DNA from: Apostichopus japonicus
Taxonomy: Eukaryota; Echinodermata; Holothuroidea; Aspidochirotida; Stichopodidae
Direction: 5' to 3'
Assembly (NCBI RefSeq): GCF_037975245.1
Contig: NC_092565.1
Span: forward strand, 21,194,999 to 21,258,998
Length of the DNA: 64,000 nt
Position numbers and translations under genes: made by a program. This document shows positions 26,575-38,000 of the stretch, in pieces. Position 1 is the first letter of the stretch. The number at the start of each line of letters is the position of its first letter. The notes below the pieces were generated by a model. That model saw only the letters and a program-made list of their open reading frames with translations. It made no database searches and had not been told where the DNA came from.

Positions 26575-27348
26575 CAATGTTAAAACAGAAGGTGTTGGGG
26601 GCCATCCTGTAAGTGGAAAAAATTGGGAGGGGGAGGGGGGATTTCGTTTGTTAGTGATCAAAATGCGTTTGCATTTGTTGACGAATGATTTGAAAGTTGT
26701 TCAGGCCGTAAAATGCGAGGAGTAAAATACGTTAAAACCTACTTGCTTTGAAAAGCGCATTGACAAAAGGAGGTTATTTTGTGCAAAATGATTCATAAAT
26801 TGGATGAAATGCACAGATACAAACCCCTGGGTCACCTGAAGGGGAGGAGGTGGGATGAGTGGGAGGGATTGTCATGTATGATTGTCACGAGCCAACTGGA
26901 TATGTCAAAGATTTACGATTTGTAAGATATCTTCAGTAAATTATGTGATTTTGCAAGACAAATGATTCGAAAACTTGCCTTTGGGTTAACTAATGTGGAT
27001 CCACATTAGAACAATTTTTGACATAAGTTGGCAGTCGATTCCAGGGTATTTAATGATAAAAAAAAATGGACAAGTATCCAGTACATCGGAATCCTGTAAA
27101 CAATGACATCAAACAAAATTCTAGCCATCTGTTGTCCAACAAAATAAGGGTCAGATGCATGCAGATATATTACATGTCTTCCGTTGAATGGGAGCAAAAT
27201 GGGGTTGAACACGGTGGTTCCGGAATTGGATGGGGTTGGACTAGCGGTTGGAAGTAGCGGTGACGAAGAGATCAGAAATAGAAATGAATTATATATGTTT
27301 GTCTTCGACTTGATATAAACTGGTATTTATCCACGAATAACACGTGTG

Positions 27349-28010
27349 ACCAAATAACGGGACAAACTAAAACGAATGACAATTGACTTTGTACAGGGTT
27401 AATTATCATTCGCGAATGGCAGCGAATGACAACGAATGACAACGAAGGACAGTGGTGAGTGGAGATAAAATGCGGAGTGGAGTAAATGCGGTTATTGGTT
27501 TTCTGCGCAAAAATGATTTGAGGAAAATCGCATGTGACGTGGTTCCATTGGTGTAATTTACGGATAGAAACCACAGCGAAAGTTTTTGTGTGAGAATGCG
27601 CTTGAGTGCTGTGCTTTTGCCATTTACCTCTGTAGATTTATATAGAAAGATAACTGAAGCCGTTTCAAGATTATAGTATTGTTAGTTTCTAACAATTAAA
27701 TTGTTAGAATCGGAAAATTTACTTTTTAAAATCAGACTTACAATTTCGCTTACTATAAGGTGCGTTTGTATCTTGTCCGTACTTAACTTGATCTGTAAGC
27801 CACGCACTTCGCGTCCACTCGGTTTGCGTGGCTTTAATATACCCACGAAGTCTGAACTGTGATATCCGGTTGAAGCAAATGTCTGTGCTGTCATTCACTG
27901 TCATTCGCTTTAGACAATGCATTTTTTTAGTGTGTACAACATATTGTCATTCGTTATGTGTAACGCAATTGTCATTCGTTTTAGTAACACCCCAAATAAC
28001 CCTATCTTCA
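27349..28010. mobile_element. Inverted-repeat element with CGAATGACA subterminal repeats
   Basis: The left end holds CCAAATAACGGG, ACTAAAACGAATGACAATTG and four further CGAATGACA-like copies. The right end holds the same on the opposite strand (CAATTGTCATTCGTTTTAGT, then CCCCAAATAACC). Multiple subterminal copies of one short motif are typical of transposase-binding sites of DNA transposons. I could not fix a target duplication. No transposase. Confidence 0.55.
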
Positions 28011-29194
28011 CCATCATTATTCGTATAAAGTCATCATTTCGTTTACATCACATGTAATGAAAACGTGCCAACTGTTCTACGAGTGGGTCTAACATGTATA
28101 TGACTTCAAATAGTATGTTTCACGACAGATACAACTCCAAGGGGTGGGGGGGGGTGGTGGTACAGGAGGGACCGGGGAACGGATATGAGAGGCACCCACA
28201 CCGAAAAATATTTGTACCCCTCTGGTTCCTCAACACTCTAAATGTAATTTACCTCGATCCAAAAACAAAGCAGGCAAGTAGGATGATACACAAATATTTA
28301 AATTTCAGTGACTATAATTTACTTACGCAGTTCTAAACCTTCGACTTATTTGAAGATGATTGAAGTTCTGGAAATGATCAAATCGCAAAGCTTCAGAGGT
28401 ACCTACGCCACCCCATCCCTGCACACAATCCCCCCTTTTAGGCTTCGCGCTATCCGCGCTAGCAAAATTCGCACCAACTTGCGTTATTCGCATCTGCTTT
28501 TGGGTTTTCTGTTTTTTACACAAATAAATAAAGCCAACCCACCCAAAGAAACCAAAAAAGGAAATCTGGCTGTACGCGCCTATAACCATCGGCAGGCAGT
28601 CGGTGATACTTTGAAGAAGTAATTTATGTTGCAAAAGTTTATGGTTGCTTCTGTTATGGATTTATTTAATTCTTTATCCAAGGTGAATAAGTAACATAAA
28701 TAGAAATGATTTAACAGAATGTGTTAAATGCAAGGCGTAGTTCATCTCTTCAAAATAAATGTCGACATTTTTAGAACAACTCAATGACGTAAATACCGCA
28801 AAAGCAGATACCCAAATGTCAACAGCTGCTTGTGTTTTCCAACGTGACTTAATGGTTGTTCTAAATATGTCGACATAATTCCGATATAGGTCTTCGTCTA
28901 AATCTGGATTTCGGTATGTAGGCTAATCTAGTTTGGCGAGATTCATTTTTCCGTACAAAGCTTCATAATTCTGAAAGTTACTACTTTGCACACTTTGTTG
29001 GTACACCACTTAAAAAAAAGCATTAATTTCCAAGATTTGTTGACGGTTTGCAATGATGTTAAAAAGTTTGCACAACTGAATTTTTACGCTTTTGCACGGA
29101 TTGAGCATTTCGTCAAAAGTTCAAAACTGAAATAAGTTACTCATATTTTTGACGTAGGCCAATTTTCAAGATGGTAGCAATGTTTTTAATAATT

Positions 29195-29196
<2 letters not shown>
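28011..29196. other. Intergenic, no gene recognised
   Basis: No recognised element or exon. There is a G-run near 28140-28160. Confidence 0.45.
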
Positions 29197-29272
<76 letters not shown>

Positions 29273-29302
29273 GTATATATATATGTATATATATATATAT
29301 AT
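29197..29302. repeat. (AT)n microsatellite with GTATATAT interruptions
   Basis: About 100 bases of alternating AT, ending roughly 90 bases before the SINE head. Confidence 0.9.
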
Positions 29303-29394
29303 TCAACGTTATGCTCGGTTAGTGCTTCTTGATTAAACGGCTATTTTCAGTTTTCTCACGTTTGTTCATGATGGTATATGAGTGTTAGCTCAGG

Positions 29395-29640
29395 GAGTGT
29401 TAGCTCAGTGGTTAACGCCGGTGCCTTTCAATCATAAGGTCCCGAGTTTGAGTCACTACAAGATTAAATGTATGTCGTCCAGTTACAGAGTTGTTGACAA
29501 TTGACAATTCATAATCATGGACGTTAAAATATGAATCTAAGAGACTGACTTCGGTCAGCTTGCGGCTTTGATAAGCCAATGATGGCTCCTTCGCGAGTTC
29601 CTGCTTGCAGAAGGATCTAAAATGCACACAATACATACAT
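29395..29640 (+). mobile_element. tRNA-derived SINE, copy A
   Basis: Head resembles a tRNA: A-box-like TAGCTCAGTGGTTAACG (29401-29417) and B-box-like GAGTTTGAGTC (29443-29453). A body follows (…GACTTCGGTCAGCTTGCGG…), ending in TCGCGAGTTCCTGCTTGCAG and AAGGATC, then a short ATAC-rich tail. The first 17 bases of the head are partly duplicated upstream. The same body and end occur, inverted, at 33455-33678, so this is a SINE family rather than a tRNA gene. Confidence 0.8.
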
Positions 29641-31841
29641 ATGAAGTTTGCAAGACGCCAAAATTCATATATTTGTTATATCAATGTTATGCTTCTTCTA
29701 CGCTTCCGTATTAATGATTTTTGTCCTTACAAATTGTTTTGACGTTTATGGTTCCTTGGTTTATGCATTGCCCTGCAGCAATAGCATGCATGTACACATC
29801 TATATACATGGGTTTAGGATATGCGCTTGCGTCGTCAATTTGCTTACAGTTTGTCAATTTATTTCTTTTCACATGAAGATTTACAATGTGAAGGGAAGTC
29901 TTCTGAAAAGCCTATACTGGCTTAACTTACACAGAAGACTCCCAGAAGAGAGAAAAAAAGTGAAAATAATGAATGTGTATATTTCAGCTTACCATTAAAT
30001 CATAATTAATAAGAAATACTCTCTTCATTAAGGCATTTTCTAACTATGGAGCTTGATTTCTTAGTTTTTGAAGCATTTGATAGTGAGTTGCATGTTTTTG
30101 TTGCATGCGGTTTCTTAGGCTTAACATATACCAGTGCGTGTGTTATATGAGTTATAATGTGCAGTGCGTTGCTATCCGGTCTTGTATTATGATAATGGAA
30201 CTCTCTATTGCTATGTATACACTTTTGGAAACTGGTAATAATCCATTCCAAGCCTTGTTTATAAATGTCGCAATATTAACTTTTATAATATCATCTAATT
30301 TCAATAAATTAAGTTTCTAAAAAAGTGGGCTTGTATACGTTGACAAGGTGCTGCATGAGATATATGACACTCTTTTGTAGTATATTAAGGTGGCTTAAAT
30401 GTGAACTGCTTTCAGTTTTCATGGTCATTTATAAAATACGGTATAGCCTTTGACAACAAAAAAAAGGAATTAAAAAATCAGAAGAAAAGAGCAACCAGTG
30501 AATACAAAAGTATTAAAAATGTAAAAAGCTTTTTGACGTTGAACGGTGATTTTCAAACTTAAGATGTTTTGTAAAGATGGCACGATCCTTTTCGGATTTT
30601 CACCGAAGTTCATCTCTTCATGATGTTAACTTTCAAACTTCATATTACGTTTTATTAAGGTGATGATAGCATGTGTATGAAACGGTAATTTTCCAATTTT
30701 TTTTACCGCTTTACAGTGGTTGTGCATCTAGGGAACTTTTCAGATTTGTAACATTCTGATGAGAAATACTCTCAGACCTGTATAGATAGGCTGGGACACG
30801 GGGAGCCGCCGTCCTCCCCAACCCCAACCCCCACCCCAAGTTGAGTCACTACGATGTGTTATACATGTCAGTAAATTATTAGCTTGTGCTACAAATGGTG
30901 AAATGGTCAGTTTCAAAGACTACAGTGCACTAATCAGTAGGTCATTGTGTAGTGTCTATTCATGATGGTGGCATACTCCTATTAGAGTCTATATTTATCC
31001 GCTCGATTGTTCTCCGTCAGGAAAAGTGCCAAAAAGCAGCAGGAGTGACATCTTTTATTGACCTGTTATCAATCATGATCTATTTTTGTTTGTGGCTTGC
31101 ATGTTGAAGAGCATGAATGGAAGTACATGTTGTGGTGAGAAAATTGGGTCAATTGAGGCAATTTCAGACCCCTTTAGGCCTCCCAAGAGCAGCGTACGAA
31201 CATTGTTTACTTCTAAGTGAAGAGGTTTGTTTACAAGTGACGAAAACTTCCGGCTCAGATAGCAAAATATCTACATGGTCATGATACGGAAAATTGATGG
31301 TGCCATGAAAGGCCAACTTGTCAGCTATCCGGTGTTGGGTATCGTTTAGCTAATGAGAACTTCTATCTAGACTTAGAGACCACATTACTTTTGTGATTTA
31401 GTGTGTAAGTCAATGGGGCTTTTAATGGGCATATTCTACCTGATACACATTTCATGTAACACCATCATCTTGATCACACTATCAGTTTTGACATAAAGGG
31501 TACTGGGGCTGAGAGCCTGAGAGTGGATCATTTTAGTGGTTTGGTGGACTATATATCGGTGTGACACATAATAATTGCGTTTTCAAGGCAGCTGTACTTC
31601 AGTTCCTTTATCAATAGGGCGTCGCTATTCGTCCGGCTGTTAAGGAAGTATGTGTCAAACACTACTCGTCTGGGATACGACTAACCAATAAGAGCGTACG
31701 TCTTGCAAACTAGGATGAAATGGTGGGCCGTGCGCAATACTTTATTCGTCGCATAGATGAATTAGCTGCGCGAGTACAGTATATCATTATAAACACCACA
31801 GAATTAAAGATGAGATGAGTCCTACAGAAACACAGTGGCGT
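29641..31841. other. Intergenic, no gene recognised
   Basis: A 116-codon hydrophobic open frame begins at 29648 but shows no motif and is not supported. Nothing else assigned. Confidence 0.4.
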
Positions 31842-31842
31842 A

Positions 31843-31976
31843 GCTAGAAGTTTTGGCGCCCGGGTGCAAGAGTAGAAAATAGCGCCGCCCACTACTGAAA
31901 GAAAAATAAATTGCGCGCGAAAATTTTTGGATATATTTTTCGGGCAAGTCGTTAAAGCCCCCCCCCCCCCCCCCAA
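31843..31976. mobile_element. Partial MITE-like end (CAGTGGCGTAGCTAG)
   Basis: The left end matches the CAG(T/G)GGCGTAGCCAG family seen at 1877 and 25801, and a C-run closes it near 31960-31975. No matching right terminus was found, so it is probably truncated. Confidence 0.4.
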
Positions 31977-32734
31977 ATCAAATTATGCTCCTAAGCCTAC
32001 GATATTTCCACCTTTCGAAATCTACTGCCTTGGAACTGTTTACTTAAATACCCGAAATTTCCGTGACATGTAGTCATTACAGAATACAGACCAGAATAAA
32101 AAAAGAAGAGAAAACGGTCGAAATAACACTGAAAAGGGGTATCGACATCACACATAACATAGAAGAGACCATTCATGATAGTTTCACTGATATTATTCAT
32201 TTCGGAAGCATTTCAATTGTGGTATTAGACTACACTTATTTGGATTTTAAAGTATTGAGAAAATTAAATCGATGGCAGTGATGATTGGCATAAATATTCA
32301 AAAGAAAAGCAATATTTACCATTAAAGGTAATTACTATCTTATCGATTTAACTTCAAGGGTCTGTGCGACCCTTCCCCTTCATTAAGATGGAGCATTATC
32401 CAATCCAAGTTAATATAAATAAAAGTGAAAAATACAAGAAAAAGGAACATAGTTCACATAACATTTGAAAATGCACCCTTTAATACCACTGCCATAACAG
32501 TTTACCTGCCTCTGGCATTTTAATAGGCTCTCGCAGTAGATAAGGGGGGGGGGGGGGGGTTGCGCTGAGGAAGTGGCTCTTCCATCATTGTTCCTTTGCT
32601 AGGCTTGGCGAGTTGACTACGTAACCCACAGGCTATTGTTCCAGACTAATAGGTGCAGAAGTGGCCAGTGGCCGAAAATGAATTGCAGTCTCTAAAGGGC
32701 GGATTTTCAAATGATATAATCATTGTAACACTGC

Positions 32735-33085
32735 AGACAAGAATCAACTAACGTGATCCACCAAGGTTCTTACACTTGTGTCAACATGTTTACAAGGTTT
32801 TCATAAAATTCTTTAGACCTCAAATGACCTTTGACCAAAGAAAACAACAAGGGTCTTGTATAAATCACTATGATAGATGTACACCCCAAATTCGAAATTG
32901 CTTTAAGCTTTACAGTAGGAGTCATTGTGAATACAAGGGTTTAGACTTTGACCTCTGTTGACTTCATATGACCTTTGACCTCCACAGAAAACAAGGGAGT
33001 TCTTGTACTCATTACAGTGAATCCACAGACACACAAATGCCATCACCATCGCGCAGGGTTACTCTTGCTTTCAGCAAAGAATCGA
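32735..33085 (+). repeat. Dispersed repeat with perfect DR1-type motif
   Basis: Two to three diverged units of the family seen at 25375 and 51745. It contains TGACCTTTGACCT at 32969-32981, the complement of AGGTCAAAGGTCA. This is a perfect direct repeat of the nuclear-receptor half-site with one-base spacing. A near copy, TGACCTTTGACCA, lies at 32825-32837. Confidence 0.75.
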
Positions 33086-33144
33086 AAAAGGCCCAAAATG
33101 ATGTAGACCTGACAAAGTGTTTCCTAGTCTCACTCACTTAAAAG

Positions 33145-33297
33145 TTTGATCACATCACTCCTGTACTCCGTTCATTGCATTGGCTTCCCGTCTCTCAGCG
33201 CATCCAGTTTAAGATCCTACTTCTCACCTACAAAGCGATCAATGGGCTTGCCCCTCAATATATCACTGACCTTCTTACTCCTTTGCGTCGGTCAACT
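33145..33297 (+). pseudogene. LINE ORF2 C-terminal fragment, left part
   Basis: Reads HITPVLRSLHWLPVSQRIQF, then KILLLTYKAINGLAPQYITD and LLTPLRRS. This is the highly conserved stretch after the RT domain in L2/CR1-type LINEs. It is cut off by the SINE and its microsatellite, and resumes at about 33690. Confidence 0.9.
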
Positions 33298-33454
33298 ATG
33301 TATGTATGTATGTATGTATGTATGTATGTATGTATGTATGTATGTATGTATGTATGTATGTATGTATGTATGTGTGTATGTATGTAAGTGTGTGTGTATG
33401 TGTGTATGTATGTGTGTATGTATGTGTGTATGTATGTGTGTATGTATGTATATA
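33297..33454. repeat. (GTAT)n microsatellite, tail of the SINE
   Basis: TATG tetranucleotides with TGTG variants. It abuts the 3' end of the inverted SINE, so it reads as the expanded ATAC tail of that SINE. Confidence 0.95.
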
Positions 33455-33678
33455 TGATCTTCCCGCAAGCAGGAACTCGCGAAAGAAGCCATGGAGGCTT
33501 TTTAGACTCGCAAGCTGACCGAAGCCAAATTCTCTCGGCACACATTCATTTAACGTCCATGTTGGGAAGTTGTATTGAACCCTTGCCAGACGACACACAT
33601 TGCTGTCGGCGGGGAATCGAACCGGGGATCTCATGACTGGGAGACGCCGGCGTTAACCACTAGGCTATACACTCCACT
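33455..33678 (-). mobile_element. tRNA-derived SINE, copy B, inserted in a LINE
   Basis: On the - strand: A-box-like TAGCCTAGTGGTTAACGCC (33649-33667), B-box GGTTCGATTCC (33613-33623, canonical), a body with TTCGGTCAGCTTGCG, and an end TTCGCGAGTTCCTGCTTGCG. It matches copy A at 29395-29640 in head, body and end. It splits a LINE open frame between 33297 and about 33690. Confidence 0.85.
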
Positions 33679-33689
33679 AGGCTATATAA

Positions 33690-33993
33690 CTACAGTTACG
33701 CTTCGCTCTTCCTATCATGCGCATTTGCAATTAACTCCTGGTCCACGTACCCCCTCGTTATGGCGATTGTGCCTTTTCTGTCGCTGCGCCTTCTCTTTGG
33801 AACGAATTCGCATTTCACGTTCGTGACTTTCCCTCACTTTGTATTTTCAAGAGACAACTTAAAAAAATTCTGTTTGACTCCTATTTTTTTTTCTTCCTTG
33901 GTTTCCTTTATCTCTTTCCTACTTTGTAAACGCTGCGCTTTGAAATGCTGTATTAAGCGTTATATAAATGTAATTTATTATTATTAAAGTGTA
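33690..33993 (+). pseudogene. LINE 3' end, right part
   Basis: Continues the LINE cut at 33297. After a frame change it reads YGDCAFSVAAPSLWNEFAFH, then a FKRQLKKILF-like segment. It ends in a 3' UTR with TTGTAAA, GCGCTTTGAAATGCTG, TTAAGCGTTATATAAATG and a terminal (ATT)n. The YGDRAFSVAAPKLWN-like motif is characteristic of L2/CR1-type LINEs. A second copy of this 3' end is at 44028-44172. Confidence 0.85.
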
Positions 33994-35088
33994 CACAATC
34001 TTTTTTTGGCAACTTTGCTGCAACTTTACAAAATGTCAAAAGATGAAAATTTCACAAGCTCAATTGCTGTATAATAGCACAGTGGATCTCAACCCAGGAA
34101 AGCAATAATAAGCCAAAATATAAGATGACAAAAAAAATAGGATAACCGAAAGTACTGTATAAGATTGGAGGGCAAAGAAGTGTTGTGTTATACATGCATC
34201 TATATAACAATAATTCATTTTATTAAATGGAAGAAAAATAACTTTACAAAAATAATAATAACTTTATAACAATACTCAGCAAGTCAGCCATCCAAAGACA
34301 GCTAACATAACATTCAAAACCCAAAATAGAGATATTCTTTAAAAGAAAAAGGTCAAATTTGAGTTCAACTGCACAAATAATAAAAACCCACAATGGTTTA
34401 GGCTATCCCTGCTTCAAAAGCAACCGATCTTTTGTAAACCCTTTAAGTAATTCTAAATGTAAGGTCAATTTCATTACCATTATTGAGTTTAGTGTTTTCC
34501 AACATTATTGGTAGCACACAACTCACAAATTGTCCCTTTTTTTTACTATCTGTGCTTATTTTGCATTTCTAACTTTAATTCAATTTGACCAAGTCAATTA
34601 ACATTTAAATGCAATTGAAAGGCCCTTGAACTTACCCTAGCCATCCTTTCCCCCCTCAGTTTTCCTGTTCATTATTTGATCATTCATGTGAGGAGTATAA
34701 CGAGTATTAAGCCAGATGAAACCATGAAGGGTAATGGCATCTTTTACAAATGGCACAAAATCCAGGAATGGGGGTGTGAGGATGCACATGCACCCCTCCA
34801 ACCTCACTTTCCATCCCTACACAAAAAAAATTAAAATAGTTTCTAGCACAACCTTGGGTGCAGACCTATGTTATAGCCTAAACATGCCTAAACGCATCAG
34901 GGTTACACCCCCATCTTTTTAAAATCCTGCATCTATCCCCCTGTTTACAAGTAAAAAAATAGTGTTATGACTTTGAAGATGTCATGATGTTCAGTTGTAT
35001 TATTATTATTTTCATAATTTGTTGTTGTTATACAGTTATGCATCACTTGGCCTGTCTTGATGCTGTGACCAAAGCGACCTTTCATCTA
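33994..35088. other. HOGA1 3' flank and probable 3' UTR
   Basis: AT-rich. On the - strand an AATAAA is available near 34219. No other gene recognised. Confidence 0.4.
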
Positions 35089-38000
35089 TTACTTCAAAAA
35101 TTGATCTTCTTGAAATAAACTTAAAAGGAGGGACTGCTTTTCCTTGGCTAATGGCAGGAGAGGTGATCTTGGGTCACCTCCATAGTAACCAAACTGTTCC
35201 ATCGCAAATTTAAGTCCAGGTACCCCAAACTTACTCGTGACCTGCAAGGATAAAACAATATCATTATCTTAAATTGGGTAATAATTAATTATTCTTTTCC
35301 TTTTCTGTTTTTGTATATAAGAAATAAGAAGTCAGGATCTATTAAAATAAAAAAATGTTCATGTTTGCCTTGCTATGTTTTGCAGGCAATATTAAAAGGG
35401 TTTTTATAAAACTTCTCAAGGAAAACAGAATTGCCACTCCAATCCTATCATACTTAAAATCGACAGATTTTCTGAAACTGTTCTTATGAATGTTCCTACT
35501 CTCCAAAATATTCCCAGACATTTGGAAGGGTAAGATAAGATCATCAAAAGTTTCTAGAATAATGCTCCAAGGACAGCAGGGGTGGGGTGGGGTTGGAGGC
35601 AGGGGGAGGAGGAGGAATGACTTCTAATGCTGCATGGCAAACTCACAATGAAATATAAAATATTTTACCCTAAATACTACTCTCTGCAGGTGCAGATGTA
35701 GACCTAATTTTAAGTTCGACTATGCCTTGGAATGAACCATATATCACATCTCAACTTTGATTTTCTTGCTGGGGGAAAGACCCTCCTACATGGGAGCCAT
35801 GGTCAATGACCTCGGGGGCTGTCACGAACGACTTTATTCATTGTACGTGTATTCAGTATATGCTGGTCAGGGTGATAAGTAGGTCACTCGTCGTGACTGA
35901 CAACTTGTGCGTTTTTTCTGGAAGCTACGAGAAATGATGGCGCTATTCGGTATTAGCGAGTGCAAATTTCCAGAACATACGGGAAGTAATTTTTAGCAGG
36001 TGACCGGATATCGTCGACCAATGAACGATGCACTATCAGTCGTATCTTCGAGACATGGATGATTCTCGATGTTTTTCCGTCAGGATTCCTGGAAGAGAAT
36101 TTTCGGGAGATTAAACCCGGCTATATAAGAAGAGATATTTTCGGTGATGAAGAGTTTAGTTCAGAGTTTTCCGATCTATTGTAAAAAGAAATTCATCTGA
36201 GATAAAAGATTAATCGAGGGGACGGACGGAGGAACCGGTGGACTGTTTGTTTATTAGATTGGTGCGTCGTTTAACCGGCACAGGCGTGACTTCGGCAGAG
36301 TTTTTCGGAGTTCACCCAGGAGGAAGCCATCCTTGGGATACAAACGTTGAGTCGAATTGGACCAGCGGGGAACGGTTTTGCTCCTGACCAAGTCACGGGA
36401 TACCAGCCTACGAGGGAGCCTAATCCCGACATCGTTGTTGGTGACGCAAGGAGGTCAGAACAGCTACGAAAGGAACCGAGAGCCGGCACGCGCTGCGTAA
36501 GATAAGTTAAGTAATCTTTTAAAAATTTAACGGCCGTATAATATTGTAAAATCTGTCTGTAATATTCCAAATTTCTAGTACCAATAATCCTTGTACAAAT
36601 CAGTAGAGATCGTATCATTGTAAATATATCGATTTTGTTAACTTTCAGAAACATCTCAGTAGTCTTTTGGTCCTTTGAGTTTACTTCCCTGAATCTATCT
36701 AAAATTTTATTTTTATCGGCTTTGAAGGCCAAAGGAAAAACCCGGGGTCGCAACAGAGGGGGCGCTAGAGGGTGCCATATTGCATTATCCCACGGAAGTT
36801 GTGACAATTAATGGGGGCCTATCCGGGAATTGTTTAAAAGATAGAAACAAAACGGGAATTGTTTAAAAGATAGAAACAAACCGGGGAAGTGTTTAAAAAA
36901 ATAGAAACAAAACGGGAAAAGTGTAAAACACCAGAAAGGGGTATATCCCGAAGTGACTTACAAAACTGAGAAGTTTCTGAAACCATATATATTTGATATA
37001 TTGTTATTGGTACATGTGTTTGCCTGACTGAATGATGGATATTAGAGAATTAACTGAGTTGGGGGCTAAAATGGGTCTTACGGGTGGCGAACTCTTAAAC
37101 TTCGTCAAAGAGCAGCAGCAGATCGCTCGTGACGAAAGGCAACAAGAAAGGGCTGAGGCGGAAAAGCAAAGGGCTGAGGCGGAAAAGCAAAGGGCTGAGG
37201 CGGAAAAACAAAGAATGTTTGAATTGGCTAAGCTTGAAAAGCAAGCTGAGTTGCAGCAAAATAGCAATGGCAATGCCGATTTGAATTCCTCCCGTAGCTC
37301 CACTTCAAGCCGCGAGCCAAATAGAATCCCAACGCCCAAAATGCCTCACTTTGATGAGAAGGAAGACCTCGACGCATACTTGCTGCGCTTCGAGCGATTC
37401 ACAACAGCGCAAGAGTGGTCAGAGGAACAATGGGCATTAAATTTGAGTCTGTGTCTAAAGGGAGAAAGTCTCCGTGTTTACTCTAGGCTGCCACCCGATG
37501 ACTCACAAGATTATCAAAAGCTAAAGAAAGCCCTGTTGAAACGCTTTCAATTCACAGAGGAAGGCTTCCGTCAGAAATTCAGACGAGAAAGGCCCAAAAA
37601 GGGAGAAACATCAATTCAATACATGGCAAGGTTGGAAAATTATATGGCCAGATGGTTGGAAATGGGCGGAATTAACAAAACGTTCGAGGAATTTTCAGAT
37701 CTCATGTTGCGGGAGCAGTTCCTAAATGTATGCAGCAAGGAATTGGCATTATTCCTGAGAGAACATGACTGCAAGACTTCTAAAGCGCTGTCAGAGCTGG
37801 CTGACAAATACTTAGAAGCGCATCACAGGGATCTTGAAAAATGTGTGAAATCCTTCCAACCAAATCAGGGAAATGAGAAAAAACCTGACGGTAACCCCAA
37901 CAGTCAGGAATACAAAACCAAAATTGTGGACGCGGGTGACAACAGAAACACGCGTTCAGCCATAAAATGCTTTGTTTGCGGGAAATTGGGGCATAAGGCA

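Noticed and set aside
29395-29465. tRNA gene
   Set aside because: A and B boxes are present, but the B box is degenerate, the arms do not close into a tRNA, and the sequence continues into a SINE body seen again at 33455-33678.
33146-33636. Many overlapping frames rich in YVCM or YIHT repeats on both strands
   Set aside because: They are translations of the (GTAT)n microsatellite and its SINE/LINE flanks.
36271-36807. 178-codon antisense frame in the 5' LTR, repeated in the 3' LTR
   Set aside because: Identical in both LTRs because the LTRs are identical; no recognisable protein and wrong strand for the element.
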